Part shown: piece after piece, positions 21,291-32,985 of the stretch
Layout: every line of letters starts with the position of its first letter
How positions within the stretch are numbered: the first letter of the stretch is position 1
From: Epiperipatus broadwayi
Taxonomy: Eukaryota; Onychophora; Udeonychophora; Euonychophora; Peripatidae
Assembly: GCA_028023455.1 (NCBI GenBank)
Contig: JAQFVV010006203.1
Location: forward strand, 5,860,821-5,924,820
Reading direction: 5' to 3'
Length of the DNA: 64,000 nucleotides
Program-made: the position numbers and the translations under genes
Notes under the pieces: generated by a model
Databases searched by the model: none
Told to the model about the DNA's origin: nothing
Seen by the model: the letters and a program-made list of their open reading frames with translations, nothing else

Positions 21291-22428
21291 GAAAAAAAGA
21301 TTCCCTCAATTCATGTCTTATACTAACCTGAATATATAATTTAAATTCATCAAAAATGGAAAGAAGTTTAATCCACTATCCTTTGTTTTCATATATTTAA
21401 ATAAATCATAATATAAAATAAAATAATTGTATATATAATAACAATACTAATATATAAAAGCTCTTTCAAGCAAATATTGCCTTTAATTTTACAATTTCAA
21501 TCTGCATTGCATACATAGTCATATCTATCTCTTTTACAACTAGAACCAATTATAACAATAATACAATATGTACAAGAAATATAAATTATATTTGTGTGAT
21601 TATATAATAATAATCATATTTTTATAAAAAGATATTGGTAAAAGTACTGCATATCTTGCAAGTAATAATTGTAGTTGGGAAGAAATTGGTCGGTATTTTT
21701 TTTCACTTAATATTGGTTTGAGAGTAGGTTATAAACAAATAATTTATAGTCTCTTATAGACTAAATAAAGGAGAATATAAATAGATGATGTATAAAGATT
21801 CAATGATTTAGATATAATCTGGAATGAATTTTCTTGCATATAAAGAAAAATTAAAGATATTTTGTAATTCTGCTCTATCAAAAAAAAAAACAAATCAAGA
21901 ACTAATTAAAGATAATTATCAAGTTTAATTAAAGTTAAATTCAATCAAATAATCTGTAATTAAGGGCAATTAAAGGATTAAAAAGCAACAGATTAATGGT
22001 AAATCACTAGGAAAATAAAAAAACAGGATTAAAGATAAGAAATAAAATTGGCTGGAGCTTTTGATAAGGATTGGTCAGGAGACAAGGCTATAAAAAAGGA
22101 AAAAAATGAGAAAAATAGCAACATCTATGGAGAGTGAAAATGCATATTGCCAGCATCATATAGCTTGAAAAGATTTCTGTTCTAGCTTTGGAAACATACA
22201 TCGCCTTAAAAGACTGCTGCTATAGTATCTTTTGAAAACTGAATCAAACACAGCTAGAATGTTGAAATTCTGTGAAGTTCAAAGAATAAACATGATTTAC
22301 TAAGTCCATCTGACATATTAGTGCTGAACAATGTATGTTGACTAACATTGAAAAATGTCTATAAGAAGTCTAAAGAAAGAATATACAATTTATAGCTTAT
22401 TTGCCCACAGGGAAACTTTTCTCATTAC
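21291..22428. other. AT-rich intron, no gene recognised
   Basis: No exon with paired splice sites and no repeat were recognised. The plus strand around 21890-22100 is A-rich. Confidence 0.45.
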
Positions 22429-22488
22429 CTGCTACTCTATAGCCCACATATTTAAACAGTAGACTGCCAAAGCCAAGAAGAATCCCAC
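22429..22488 (-). CDS. Candidate 60-base exon coding a hydrophobic segment
   Basis: On the minus strand, TTAATTCAG (AG at 22490-22489) precedes and CAG|GTAATG (GT at 22428-22427) follows a 60-base stretch. It fits the phase 1/phase 1 pattern of the called exons. In that frame it reads GILLGFGSLLFKYVGYRVA, a hydrophobic segment of 19 residues. Unspliced, the frame runs only 11 residues further (through NEKSFPVGK) to a stop, so it could also be a terminal exon making a membrane-anchored tail. It lies between the exons at 24604 and 17500. The support is splice sites, phase and composition only. Confidence 0.4.
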
Positions 22489-22490
22489 CT

Positions 22491-23470
22491 GAATTAAAAT
22501 ATAGAGATTGGTTTAATTTTTATGATATGTCAGACAATGATTTATAAATCTATACAATAAGCTTACTGAACTATTTAAAAATTGCAGTAAAAAGTTTTAT
22601 AGTTACATGCATATAAATAATATGTATTTCTATGGTCTAAATGTACAATAAATTTGGTTTTTGAAAGATAAATAAGATGTCTCCATAAAATATAAAGTTC
22701 ACATGTGTTTTTGGTATAAACATAGTTTTAAATTTGTTATTGATTAATATTACTCGTTTAATGTAAATGGAATACATTTTCTTTAAATGTGTATGTATAG
22801 TTAGTTTTGATATTTGTATTTCATCTTAATATTTTATTTTATTATTATGCTTATTGGTTTATTACATTATAAAATAATATCAACAGACAATTTTTTACAT
22901 CAATCAAGATTATATGAAAAATGTTATTTAAATTACTTATTTGTCAATGTATTCACAATCTTCCATCAATACAGATCATTCATGCTTTGAGCTAAGCAAA
23001 GTAGGGCTATTACTATGAGAACTCCCAAGATGATGCCAGAGGATAATATATTCACACATGATCTTTCTTAGAAGAAAGTAATTCCCTATATCAGAGTTTA
23101 GAGTTCAAATCCTGTGTATTCAAATAAACAGTTCTGAATGAATGTTAAGTCAGACCCTCTGAGATTGAATTTGCTATATGATGATCAGGAAATATACGGA
23201 CAGAAAATTTGATTATCATTATCAAAATCCATTTTAATTAAATTTAATTAATTGAAATTATTTTTTCAATTAATATTTGGCAAATTGTCAAAGTGCATAT
23301 TGATTTAAGTAATTTGATTCTAAATCAGAAATATAATCTGTGCATTAATATATGTGCATATATATTAAGGTATCAGTATAAGCACCATCATTAACACAAG
23401 TAAGGGAGTTCCCAATAAAATATGTAATACATTAACATTATTGTCCTTATACCATTAATAGAAATTTGTA
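22491..23470. other. Intron; short tRNA-like B-box remnant near 23102
   Basis: This is AT-rich. GAGTTCAAATCCTGTGTATT at about 23101 resembles a B-box, but there is no matching A-box at the right distance, so no RNA gene is called. Confidence 0.4.
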
Positions 23471-23479
23471 AAAATTAAC

Positions 23480-24020
23480 GATCTTATACACAGTGTTTGA
23501 TAAAAATCAACTAACCTCTTGCAAATCACATATTTCTGACAATCAACATGATATCATAGGCAGCCTGAAATCTAATTAAGATCTCTCCAAACATAGCAAT
23601 TCAATTTTTATTTTAAAAGACTTGCAATTCTTAATTAAATATTATAGTCTAAATATAAATTTAGGTAATTTAATTAAAACCATCTTTGTATTGGCTTAAT
23701 GTTAATTAACATGGCAGAGCTTATAATCCATTTCGTTTTAAATAATATTATTTTAACTAGACATTTACATTTGTAAATATTAGTTAATTAAACATTACTT
23801 AAATATACAATATATTAATGTTATTTTATTTTCACAGTTTTTAAACATTTATAAAAATTAAGTCTTAAATATGGCAATGTTTGATAATAAGCCAATTAAC
23901 TTCTTGCATAGCATATATCTCTGTCAATCAAACATGATATCATTAGCTGCTTGGAAACATAGCAACTTAATTTCTATTTAAATAAACTGACAAAGCTCAA
24001 TTATATATTAAAATTTGAAT
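23480..24020 (+). repeat. Tandem repeat, two diverged units of about 386 bp
   Basis: The block GTGTTTGATAAAAATCAACT, then CATGATATCATAGGCAGC, then CCAAACATAGCAATTCAATT near 23489-23610 recurs as ATGTTTGATAATAAGCCAAT, CATGATATCATTAGCTGC and GGAAACATAGCAACTTAATT near 23875-23975. Divergence is moderate and there is no coding. Confidence 0.75.
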
Positions 24021-24603
24021 GTGAGTTTTAATGATTATATATACATATGTGTGTATGCATGTTAACAATTATCTGCTAAAAGAAAAATGTCACACTTCAA
24101 CTTGTACAACATTTCTATTATAAATTCTCATGGTTAGGTTTTTTCTTCAAAAATGCATTTTTTTTTTTACAATCTCTTATAACACATTTTTATTCATTAC
24201 TTTATTTCTAAGCAAATATCCAATCTAGTTTATTCAATGAGAAAATAATTGGAAGATAATTTATTTTCAGTTACTGTTACTAATATCTCTATATTCATTA
24301 TCTTTCAAATTTATTTTCATTTTTTTTTCTAAACTCTCTTCCTTTTTCTTAATTGTTTAAGTTACTGTCCCATATAAATTTGCAAGCTAAACACAATTTT
24401 TAACAAGTCCTCCCCCCTTCCCTTTTATTTTCAAATTCAATTTCAATAGATCACAGAATATCTTTTTAACTTTATTAAAAGTCCAGCTATTATTTCTATA
24501 TTATCATTTCTTCCATTGTTGGCTGATTATCTTTTTAACATGATATATTTATAACTATTTAGAATATTAATCATAATACATGTTATAAAGTCATATAAAT
24601 TAC

Positions 24604-24849
24604 CTGGAGAATATGAAGCCTGTTGTCTCATAATACTTTCTTGTCTTATAGGTGTAGTTTTTTCTTCTGGAATATATTCTTGATTAAAATCATTATTTTG
24701 TAGAGTAACTTTTTTCAATTCAATTCCCTTCCATTCTGGTTCTACTGGCTGTTCATTGCGCACCATTTTTACTTTCTCTGATCTTTTTTTTATTACTTCA
24801 CTTCTCCAGTCAATTTTTTCATTTTTCTCTTCAGCACCCAAGGAAATTT
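24604..24849 (-). CDS. Internal exon of the same large gene (82 codons)
   Basis: The acceptor is TTACATAG (AG at 24851-24850) and the donor is CCAG|GTAATT (GT at 24603-24602). The exon is 246 bases, phase 1 at both ends. The peptide starts ISLGAEEKNEKIDWRSEVIK, then KKRSEKVKMVRNEQPVEPEW and KGIELKKVTLQNNDF, ending RQQASYSP. It contains two tryptophan motifs, I-D-W-R-S-E-V and E-P-E-W-K-G-I-E-L-K-K. The latter closely parallels F-D-W-K-N-V-Q-L-K-K in the exon at 2181-2597. It is strongly charged and probably a disordered linker. The upstream intron to 56945 would be 32 kb if no exon was missed. Confidence 0.82.
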
Positions 24850-24851
24850 CT

Positions 24852-25188
24852 ATGTAATATATATACATAATAATAAAAAATATAATTTTTGGAGTACATT
24901 ATTTAAAAAAATAAAAATTATTTCATACTTATCTTTTAAATAAATTCAAATATAAAATGAACAAATATTAAATATTAACTCTTTCATATTGTCTTTTATC
25001 TAGTATTTAAATATTGTTTTTTTACTTGTTTATTTGTTGTTTTTTTGCATCACTTTCTAATGCAATTGCTTTTTTATTATACTATTACAGCTGTCTGGCA
25101 ATTATTGTTAGACTTCAATTACTCAAGTGTTTGAGTTCTAAGAAGTCTGTAGAATAGTGGATATTCTATAAAAAGGGGGGTGTATAAT

Positions 25189-25219
<31 letters not shown>

Positions 25220-25797
25220 TAGTACAGAATTATATGTTAATGAACATATTATATTCCTGTTTTATTATAAGTAAAGTTCAGATAAAAATAATAGAAATGT
25301 AATTTTGATATGTATAAACTGGGGGTTGTTTTTTTTTTATGAGTATATGTATGTTTTGTGTGTGTGTGTAGACTGAAGAGATAAAGATTATCAAATCCCA
25401 CCTAGAAAAGTTTTTAAAAAAAACTCACTTTGGTAATAGAATGAAATACTTGTGTTCAGTTTAACTATACTTTTAAGAATAGTTCTCATCTCCTTACTGG
25501 GATAATGTCATTTGTAATATAATTTTGTATTTAATATATAGGAAAATGCTCACATATTTTTTTAGTAAGGTATTAATATTATGAATGATATATTTAAGAT
25601 CTTACAAAATATGAGCATTAAATATAAGCTTCTACAATTTAAGGAATTGAAGTCTGAAAGTAAGTTTTTTTTTTTAAGTATATACATATATTATTAATAG
25701 AAGTAAATAGAAAAGTTTTTAGAAAGTGAGATATAAATTATAAGATTTAATTAAAGGAATATTAATACATTGTACAGGCTTAAACCTGCATTTATAT
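24852..25797. other. Intron with a TAA microsatellite
   Basis: AT-rich. A TAA trinucleotide run of about ten units lies at 25188-25222, and a short TG run lies near 25358. Confidence 0.6.
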
Positions 25798-25799
25798 AT

Positions 25800-26130
25800 G
25801 TAATATAGGCGGGATTCGAACTCAGACTTTCACATGACCCACTACTCTCCATCATCAGATTTTTAATGAAGTGGAAGGCTGAAGAGTTGTAAGTTGTCAT
25901 AGTTTGAAGCCTGTCCATTAAAGTATGAAGATTGGCTATCATAATATAAAGCTGAGAACTGATTGTATATATGTGTGAGGATAGTAATCTAGACCAACTG
26001 ATGATTGCTGGTTTAGCATGAAATACGTATATTGGTGATTATTTATCTTTTCAACATGTGTGTGATCAGATGGGTCAGCAATATGAGATGGCACTGAGAG
26101 TAGTGGGTCGTGTGAAAGTTTAAAGGAACA
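25800..26130. repeat. Interspersed element with inverted ends and the 25-base core
   Basis: The left end has GGGATTCGAACTCAGACTTT (the reverse of a tRNA B-box) and CACATGACCCACTACTCTC. The right end carries the inverse, GAGAGTAGTGGGTCGTGTGA. The middle holds GATGATTGCTGGTTTAGCAT. A close relative lies inverted at 40344-40640, and a more distant one at 59797-60070. The tRNA-like boxes at the ends suggest a SINE-related origin. Confidence 0.75.
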
Positions 26131-26734
26131 TTAAAAAAATAAACTTTTTTGCACATTTGTGATATTTAGCAAAAAAGTTATAGTGTAATCAAGCTGCACT
26201 AGCCAATAAACAATAATTTCAGAGCAGCAGTGATCTTATAATAGCAAGCAATTTCTGATATTGTCCTCAGTCATCATTGTTAAATCAAATTAAATCCATT
26301 CATCTGATTAAGATTTCTTTTTTTCTATCCAAAAACTAAGCATCTGATCTTATATTTTGGAAAAAGCTACAATTTATCATTCTTTCTTTTTTTAATTATA
26401 CATTTTCAAATGTTTAGCAGTCTTTCTTACAGCTCAATTATTTTTTCACAATTGAGCTCTGAAAATAACTGCTTCATAGTTAAAATAATACAATAAATAA
26501 AAATAGTATATAAAAAAATTGTGCAAAAAAAAAAAAAGACTGTATATAAATAAACATAAAGAAATAGTGCAAAATGAATGATCATTTAATTCTTCATTTT
26601 GTACTTAAATTTATTTAAAAATTAAATAAAGTATGTAAACCTCTCACTTAGAACTAGCACATAAATTTCTCGCAAAGTCTACTTTAAATAGTATATGTAT
26701 ATATGTATCTTTTACAGAATAATAAGTATATTCT
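26131..26734. other. AT-rich intron, nothing assigned
   Basis: Short inverted pieces (CTCAATTATTTTTTCACAAT / ATTGAGCTC near 26430-26460) are present, but there is no gene. Confidence 0.4.
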
Positions 26735-27150
26735 ATTTATAATCTTAAACAAATCGAAATAGGTATCTTTTTTTTGTTTGTTTATTTATAATTGTTTTCT
26801 TTGTAATACTGGGAAACGTTGCAGATATGGGATAAACAGATGTTGATGCTGTTTTTGCAATGAAATTTTCCTGTCTAATGATATGCAGTGCTTTTTCTTG
26901 TTACATTAGAAGTATTTATATAAAGCTATTAAAATCATTGAAATTAATGTTATCATATCAATTTAATTAGAAAGTATATCAACTTTTCCAATCTTTTATT
27001 CTTGGTGTTTTTAAATATTCCTATGTATAATCTTAGACATATAAGTGGAAAGATGTCTTTTCTACATAATGTATTTGTCATTGTTCTCTAAAATACTGGT
27101 AAGTGTGCAGGTATGGTTTAAGCACATGCTGATATTGTTTGTAGCACATT
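26735..27150 (+). repeat. Tandem dimer of a repeat with period of about 290 bp
   Basis: TATAATCTTAAACAAATCGA followed by ACTGGGAAACGTTGCAGATA and AGATGTTGATGCTG (26738-26852) is echoed by TATAATCTTAGACATATAAG, ACTGGTAAGTGTGCAGGTAT and ACATGCTGATATTG (27028-27141). Confidence 0.7.
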
Positions 27151-28002
27151 CACTTATAATTGTATAATCTATTCATTAGGAGGCATGTGATGTTTAAAGA
27201 CCAAGGTGTCAAACAGAGCACAACTTTTTCAATCATATTACTGATGAAATTTTAAAAAAAAAAAACTTTTCTTGATTGGGATTTGGTAATTTTAACTCTC
27301 AAGTTTATCACGGAGTTAATATTCATACACACAAACATGAATATATGAACTCATAAAAATATATTTAAAAATAAAAAGTTTAAACTTATTAAGATTACAT
27401 CTCGATTTTTGTCTGACTTTCTTTATAAGAATACTTCAATATAATATACTCATTAACATATAATCCTCTTTTTTTTTTTTTTATTCTATGCCTTTTTTAA
27501 TATAGTTTCAATTGTTCGACAGACTTCTTAAGAACTTAACACTTTGGAAGCATATCAAAGAAAGTCATGTGATTTTGTTGATATTTCTACTTTTTTTTTT
27601 ACCTTTTTTCAATACATAGAAATTACTTTTGAAACTAGTTATGTATGTCAGTAGCATGTAGATTTAGGAGTTTTAAAACAGGAAAAGTGATTAAAAATAT
27701 AACTGCCTTGATAAATTTTATTTTTATTATGATTACCTTTTGTGATTTAATGCAATGATCAAGTGGACTTGAGGGCTAATGCAGCATCAGAGATCAATCA
27801 ATCATTTCTAATGCTCAAATATCCAGAAAAAATCTCCTGAGCCATTGACAAATATTCAAATTATTGCCACTTATTAATTATAAAGTTCACAACAAAACAA
27901 TTTTCAGAATAGACGTTTTAAAAAAATTGTAAACAATATTTTGATCATCTTCAAGCAATGTCTATTTTGTAGTGCAATTAATGAACAATTAATGCTTTTG
28001 TA
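27151..28002. other. AT-rich intron, no gene
   Basis: Long T runs (for example around 27470 and 27590). Nothing else is recognised. Confidence 0.45.
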
Positions 28003-28172
28003 CATAGCACACCATCTCCAACCTTCTTATATACTTAACAAATTATTTTTTTACACCAAAACTTTACTCTTATAGTTTCAATAGTCCTGCAGTCATTATC
28101 AGAGATATAAAGTTTTGGTGTAAAAAAAATAATATTATTAAGTGTATAAGAAGGTTGGAAATGGTATATGTA
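28003..28172. repeat. Foldback element of about 170 bp
   Basis: The left arm is CACCATCTCCAACCTTCTTA through TTTTTACACCAAAACTTTA (to about 28067). The reverse complement of the right arm reads TACCATTTCCAACCTTCTTA through TTTTTACACCAAAACTTTA. The loop is about 40 bases. It is MITE-like and non-coding. Confidence 0.85.
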
Positions 28173-31100
28173 AATATAGAAATCAATACATAATGAAAGG
28201 AGGAAGAAGAAGAAAATTCTAACGTTTTTGTGTATTATTTTTTAAGAATATAAATGATATGTGTATTTATAAAATTAAAAAAAAATGATATTACATATAT
28301 ATAAAGGGGGTTTTAAAAAATAATAGTTTTAAGAGGCAGTAGAATTTATTTTTCTAGTTTATTTTGAAGTTTACATAAATAGATTGATTGTTTTTGTAAA
28401 GTCATGTGACAATTACATTTTTCTTTTTTAATTTATTCAAAAATATTTTAAATTATTGTGTATGTATTTATAGATCCAGAACTTTGAAAGATTTCTTTTC
28501 CTTAAGATGAAACTTGTTGTTTTTTTTTAAATTTCAAATTAGTAATAGCATTACTGTATTTATTTATAGTAGTATACATAAATCAAAACTGATTTTTACA
28601 ATTGTGGGTTTAACATTTAAAATATTTTATTTAGTTTTTATTTAAGGAAACTTATTTTCATTTTTTTGACTGTTATAATATTTTAATAAGAAATGGTATT
28701 CATTTTAACTCATACATATATATAATATTAGTAAAAAGAACTGAAAATAATTATAATAAATGAAGGGCTTATTTAAACTTTTAATTCCATTGAATACTGC
28801 TTAATATAAAATAAAGACTAATCTCTTATACTATCTATGTTTCAACTACAGTCTAAACTCAGTAGATATCCTAGAATTGTAAATACCTGTTACCCAAGAT
28901 AAAAATTTGTAAATAAATTCATGCAATATACTTTATTTTCAAAGCATAAATATATCAACACAAAACATAAATGTTCACGTTTAAATCAATTGTAGCTGAA
29001 ATATATATAGTATGAGAAAATCTGATTATTATGTTAGGAAATAGTTAACGATTTTAAAAGTTTAAATTTTCACTAAACAGCACTACAATGCTTCTCATTT
29101 ATTATGTAAAGAGAGAGAAAGACTGAAATGGAAGAATGCTTAAAAATTAAAAGCATTTTAAATCAATAGATATTTAATAATTTAATTTTTCTGAGTTGAG
29201 CAAAAAAGTAAATTTTGTGTTTGATTATTACTTTATTTATGATTAGCAGATATTTGATAAATGTCAATTTTGTGTTGAGATGGTAATATATTAAATTCAC
29301 AGTTTTATTATTGATGACATCAAATGACCTTTGAGCACCAAAAACAGAAACAATGAATATATTTCAAGTGAAGTAATATATATTTGTAATCGTTATTCAG
29401 TTGGAATTATTTCAGACATTTTAGCTCTGGAGGTTCAACTCTTTGCAGCTAATAAACTGTTCAGGATATTTATATTATGTCTAAAGCTGAATATTTAATA
29501 ATAATGATGTTTTAAAAAAAGCTGAATTATTCTAATAGAGCTTAAGCAGCTTTTTATAAAATAAAAATAACTTATTGAATAAAAAATGTTGCAATAGGAA
29601 AAGAGGCATGTTACTACATTGCTTAAAATTTTTCCAGTTTTATGAAATATACTTTTAAAAATTAATTTTAAAAATTAATCTAGAATATTTGTTAACAATA
29701 TTTACTGCCTAAATTCCTTTTTTAATTCTCATTCCATTACTTTTCCTACAGGTCTTATAATTCAACTTTTTTTTTTGTTTGCTTTTTTTCCATTTATTTT
29801 TTCTTGGATCTCTTAATTTCTTTCCCATTTCTCTGCTAATAGGAACTCCATTAACTACTTTGCTAATTCACTGTCACACCCTCTTCGTACATATGTAAGA
29901 TAGAACAATTGTTAATAACCTAGCTCAGGGCAATATCTTTTACAACAGCTCCTTGCAAAAAAGAAAGTACTCATCAGGCTTTTATCCTCTAGTTAAGAAG
30001 AACTATATTACCAACCACTGTTGGATTATTAATTGCCTTGACTATAGATTGGCTATCTGATAAAAAAGAACCAAGCTTATTAAAAAGAATTCAACTTTAC
30101 TTATGGTGGAAGAATATGCTACCATTACTCCATAGAGACCTTCATTCTTTATGTATTAAATATAAAAAATAATTTTAAAAAATTAAAATGAACAGTGACT
30201 AACTAATTTTTTACAATTCATAAATTAAAAAAATAAATTATGATATCTAGATTTGAAAAAAAGAGATCTGAAGGAATAAAAAGTATAGAAGGGAGATATT
30301 TGAAATCTTTTTGCAAAATTTACCTGAAGTATATTTAAAAATATGCATTAAATAACTAAAAAAAAAATTAATTAGATTAATATCAGGTAGTTGACAAATA
30401 ATGGTGCTATTTGGCTAATTTTTTATGCACAAAATGGTTTTGTAATATCTTTTTCGTAAATTGATTTAGTGATCTTAGCTTTTTATTATGTTTAATGGTG
30501 AAAATTTTATTTTGCTGCTTTTAATATATGCAGAGTCTCTCATAATTCAATTATCATCTAAAATTACATAAGAAAATAACTATTTTTCATTGCTCTCTGA
30601 ATTACATCCAAATTATAATTAAAGATATTTTGTACATGATTATTCTTTTAAGGTAGTAAGATTTTGGAAGAGCACCCTAATGCAATTATTAATATGTTCA
30701 TCTGCTATATATATAATTTGACATTCAAGTCCAGTGCACTTCTACATTTTTTCAGATAAATGAAGATTTCTAAATAAGTTTATGATTTCTTTTTTTATGT
30801 AGCAGACCATTTTTACTTTTAGCTGGAAAGTAAAGCTAACAGATTAGATTAATGTAAGTTGGTCAAATGAGAGTCAATACATTGACCATAAAACAAAAAT
30901 ATGGCAGTACAATTTTCACCAATAGTGAGGAAGATATCATAATTCCTTATCAGTTCATGATTTACCTAGAATATCTTTACAAAATCATTCAATGATATCT
31001 CAACCTAATAGTGCTCCTCCCCGTTATGATTTTAAAGGTTTTTCTTTCTTTGAATGACTATTTATAAATCTAATAACTATTTGCCTTAAAAAAATCTACC

Positions 31101-31927
31101 AATTGCTCACCATAATGATAACAAAAGAAATAATTTCCTCACCAATGATGAAGTCTGAAATATATAACTTTTTTTTTTGTTTAGTGAATTGATTGATAGT
31201 TATTTAACGAATCAAGACTGGCATGAAAAGTCTACTCTGCAGCTAAAACTATCAGGATATCCATTTACCTGACAATAATCTTTATTTTGAAAGCTTAGCT
31301 AAAACACTCCATCCAGATTTAAATATTAGATCCCAGAAATAATAGGTTAATGCATTTATCTTTACACTATTAGCATCTTTCAAAATCTTATCTTCACTTC
31401 TACTTCATTCAAACATCTTAACTGAAAGATATCTAAAATTATACCAGAACTTGCATGATTGAAACATGATTTTTTAAAAATAAATTTATATTCATATTTT
31501 TCTGTTTATTAGTAATTGTTTTTATGCTTATATATATATATATAAATATTAAATAAAAAACACCTGCCTATTAGAGTGCCATCAGATCCTCAGTCAGCCA
31601 TTTCCTTATTTTGCATTCATTTAGTCATATAATCACTCTCTCTATTCATTTATTATTTTGCAGTTTTTTTCATTTTTGATATTTTCTTAAAGTATATATT
31701 TTTAAAATTAAATTACATCACAAGCGTATTTATGCATGAAACTTTTATTATACAGCATTTGTTATTACTCATGGTTTCAGATAATCATGGTAAGAATTAG
31801 AACACTGAATTTGGGTACCATTTTAGTAAGGGCTCTAAGACACTTTTTTTTTTATCCTAGAGGGGAACAGAACTAATGCAGATTCATGCAAGTGATAATT
31901 AATTTTAAATTTTATCAAAATTATTTA
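28173..31927. other. Long AT-rich intron segment without recognisable genes
   Basis: No exon with paired splice sites was seen. A 60-codon plus-strand frame near 29995-30175 (contains DWLSDKKEPSLLKRIQLYLW) is more protein-like than its neighbourhood, but it has a stop just upstream and no recognised relative. It may be an old transposon or gene relic. Confidence 0.35.
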
Positions 31928-32051
31928 TAATTATAAATTTTATTAAACGCTCACTATTATTTCAGTAATAGTTTTAACAAGGCTGTAAACCTACAGCCTT
32001 GTTAAAACTATTACTGAAATAATAGTGAGCGTTTAATAAAATTTATAATTA
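31928..32051. repeat. Near-perfect palindrome, 60-base arms with 4-base loop
   Basis: The left arm ends GTTTTAACAAGGCTGTA at 31987. The loop is AACC, and the right arm begins TACAGCCTTGTTAAAACTAT at 31992. Arms match to 31928/32051. A third copy of the inner 27 bases, GGTTTACAGCCTTGTTAAAA, stands at 32339-32366 in the orientation of the right arm, so the palindrome is part of a larger structured unit with 32052-32366. Confidence 0.92.
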
Positions 32052-32377
32052 CAACTTTAAATTATCGTAATATATTTCTTACTATAAGATCTTTTCATTA
32101 ACTCGTAGTAAATCGTAAGATTTCGCGAGTATTAATGTATTATAAGAATTGTGGACTTAATTAGTGAAGTATTTAATAGCTTCACACTCTTAGATCAAAA
32201 CACTTCTGCTTCACCTATTTATATATAAAAGTAGGTCGAAGTAAAGAAGGGATTCACTCTTTTCTTCATAGTGTAAGCATGTGTTTTAAAGACCTACAGA
32301 GGTCCCTAGTGACGATTTTTTCAGACGCTCATTGCTAAGGTTTACAGCCTTGTTAAAACTATTACCAAAATTATTTA
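32052..32377 (+). repeat. GC-richer unit bounded by copies of the palindrome arm
   Basis: The segment between the palindrome and the third arm copy contains TTCGCGAGTATTAATG, AAAGTAGGTCGAAGTAAAGA and CTACAGAGGTCCCTAGTGAC, less AT-rich than its neighbours. It looks like a small non-coding transposon whose terminal repeat is GGTTTACAGCCTTGTTAAAA. No coding frame is present. Confidence 0.5.
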
Positions 32378-32985
32378 TGAAACTGTTCTGAATATTTTGT
32401 CTAATTAAAAAATAAATTTCAAATTTTATTGAAAATTTTTTAAAAAAATTTCAATTAGCAAATAAAATAACTAAACAATTTCAAATATTTCATTAAAAAA
32501 TATTTTGTATATTTTGTCCAATGGAAAAAAATAAATTACAAATTTAATTGAAAGTTAGTATTAGAGTTTGTTGAAAGTATGGTGGCAGAATATATGATTA
32601 AACTAACATATGAATAAGTAAAACATTATGGCATAATACAGTAAAAAAAACATTTTAAGTTTACCAAATATTAAAAGATTTTATTTGTTAATTTTGTTTG
32701 TTAATTGTAAAATTAATTTCAATTTTTAATATTTGCTAAACTCTAAATGTTTTTTTTTTTTCATGTATTTGCTTGCTATCATACTTTCAATAAATATTAG
32801 TACTAACTTTTGATAAAATTTGAAATATTCTCTGTAGGACAAAATATTCAGAACATTTTTCAATGAAATATTTAAAATTATTTCAATTTTTAATTTAGTA
32901 TTTGTAAATGTTTTTTTTTTTTTTAACTTTCGATAAAATTTGAAATTTTTATTGGACAAAATAATTAGAACAGTTTTGAATTTTG
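32378..32985. repeat. Large AT-rich foldback of about 600 bp
   Basis: The left arm (about 32378-32595) includes CTGAATATTTTGTCTAATTA, TTTCAAATATTTCATT and TGTTGAAAGTATGGTGGC. It pairs with the right arm (about 32772-32982), which reads CATACTTTCAATAAATATTA, AATGAAATATTTAAAATT and GGACAAAATAATTAGAACAG. Pairing is imperfect but collinear. Confidence 0.75.

Noticed and set aside
29995-30175. Protein-like 60-codon plus-strand frame (DWLSDKKEPSLLK)
   Set aside because: There is a stop just upstream, no splice-site pair and no recognised family. Kept only as a note in the spacer entry.
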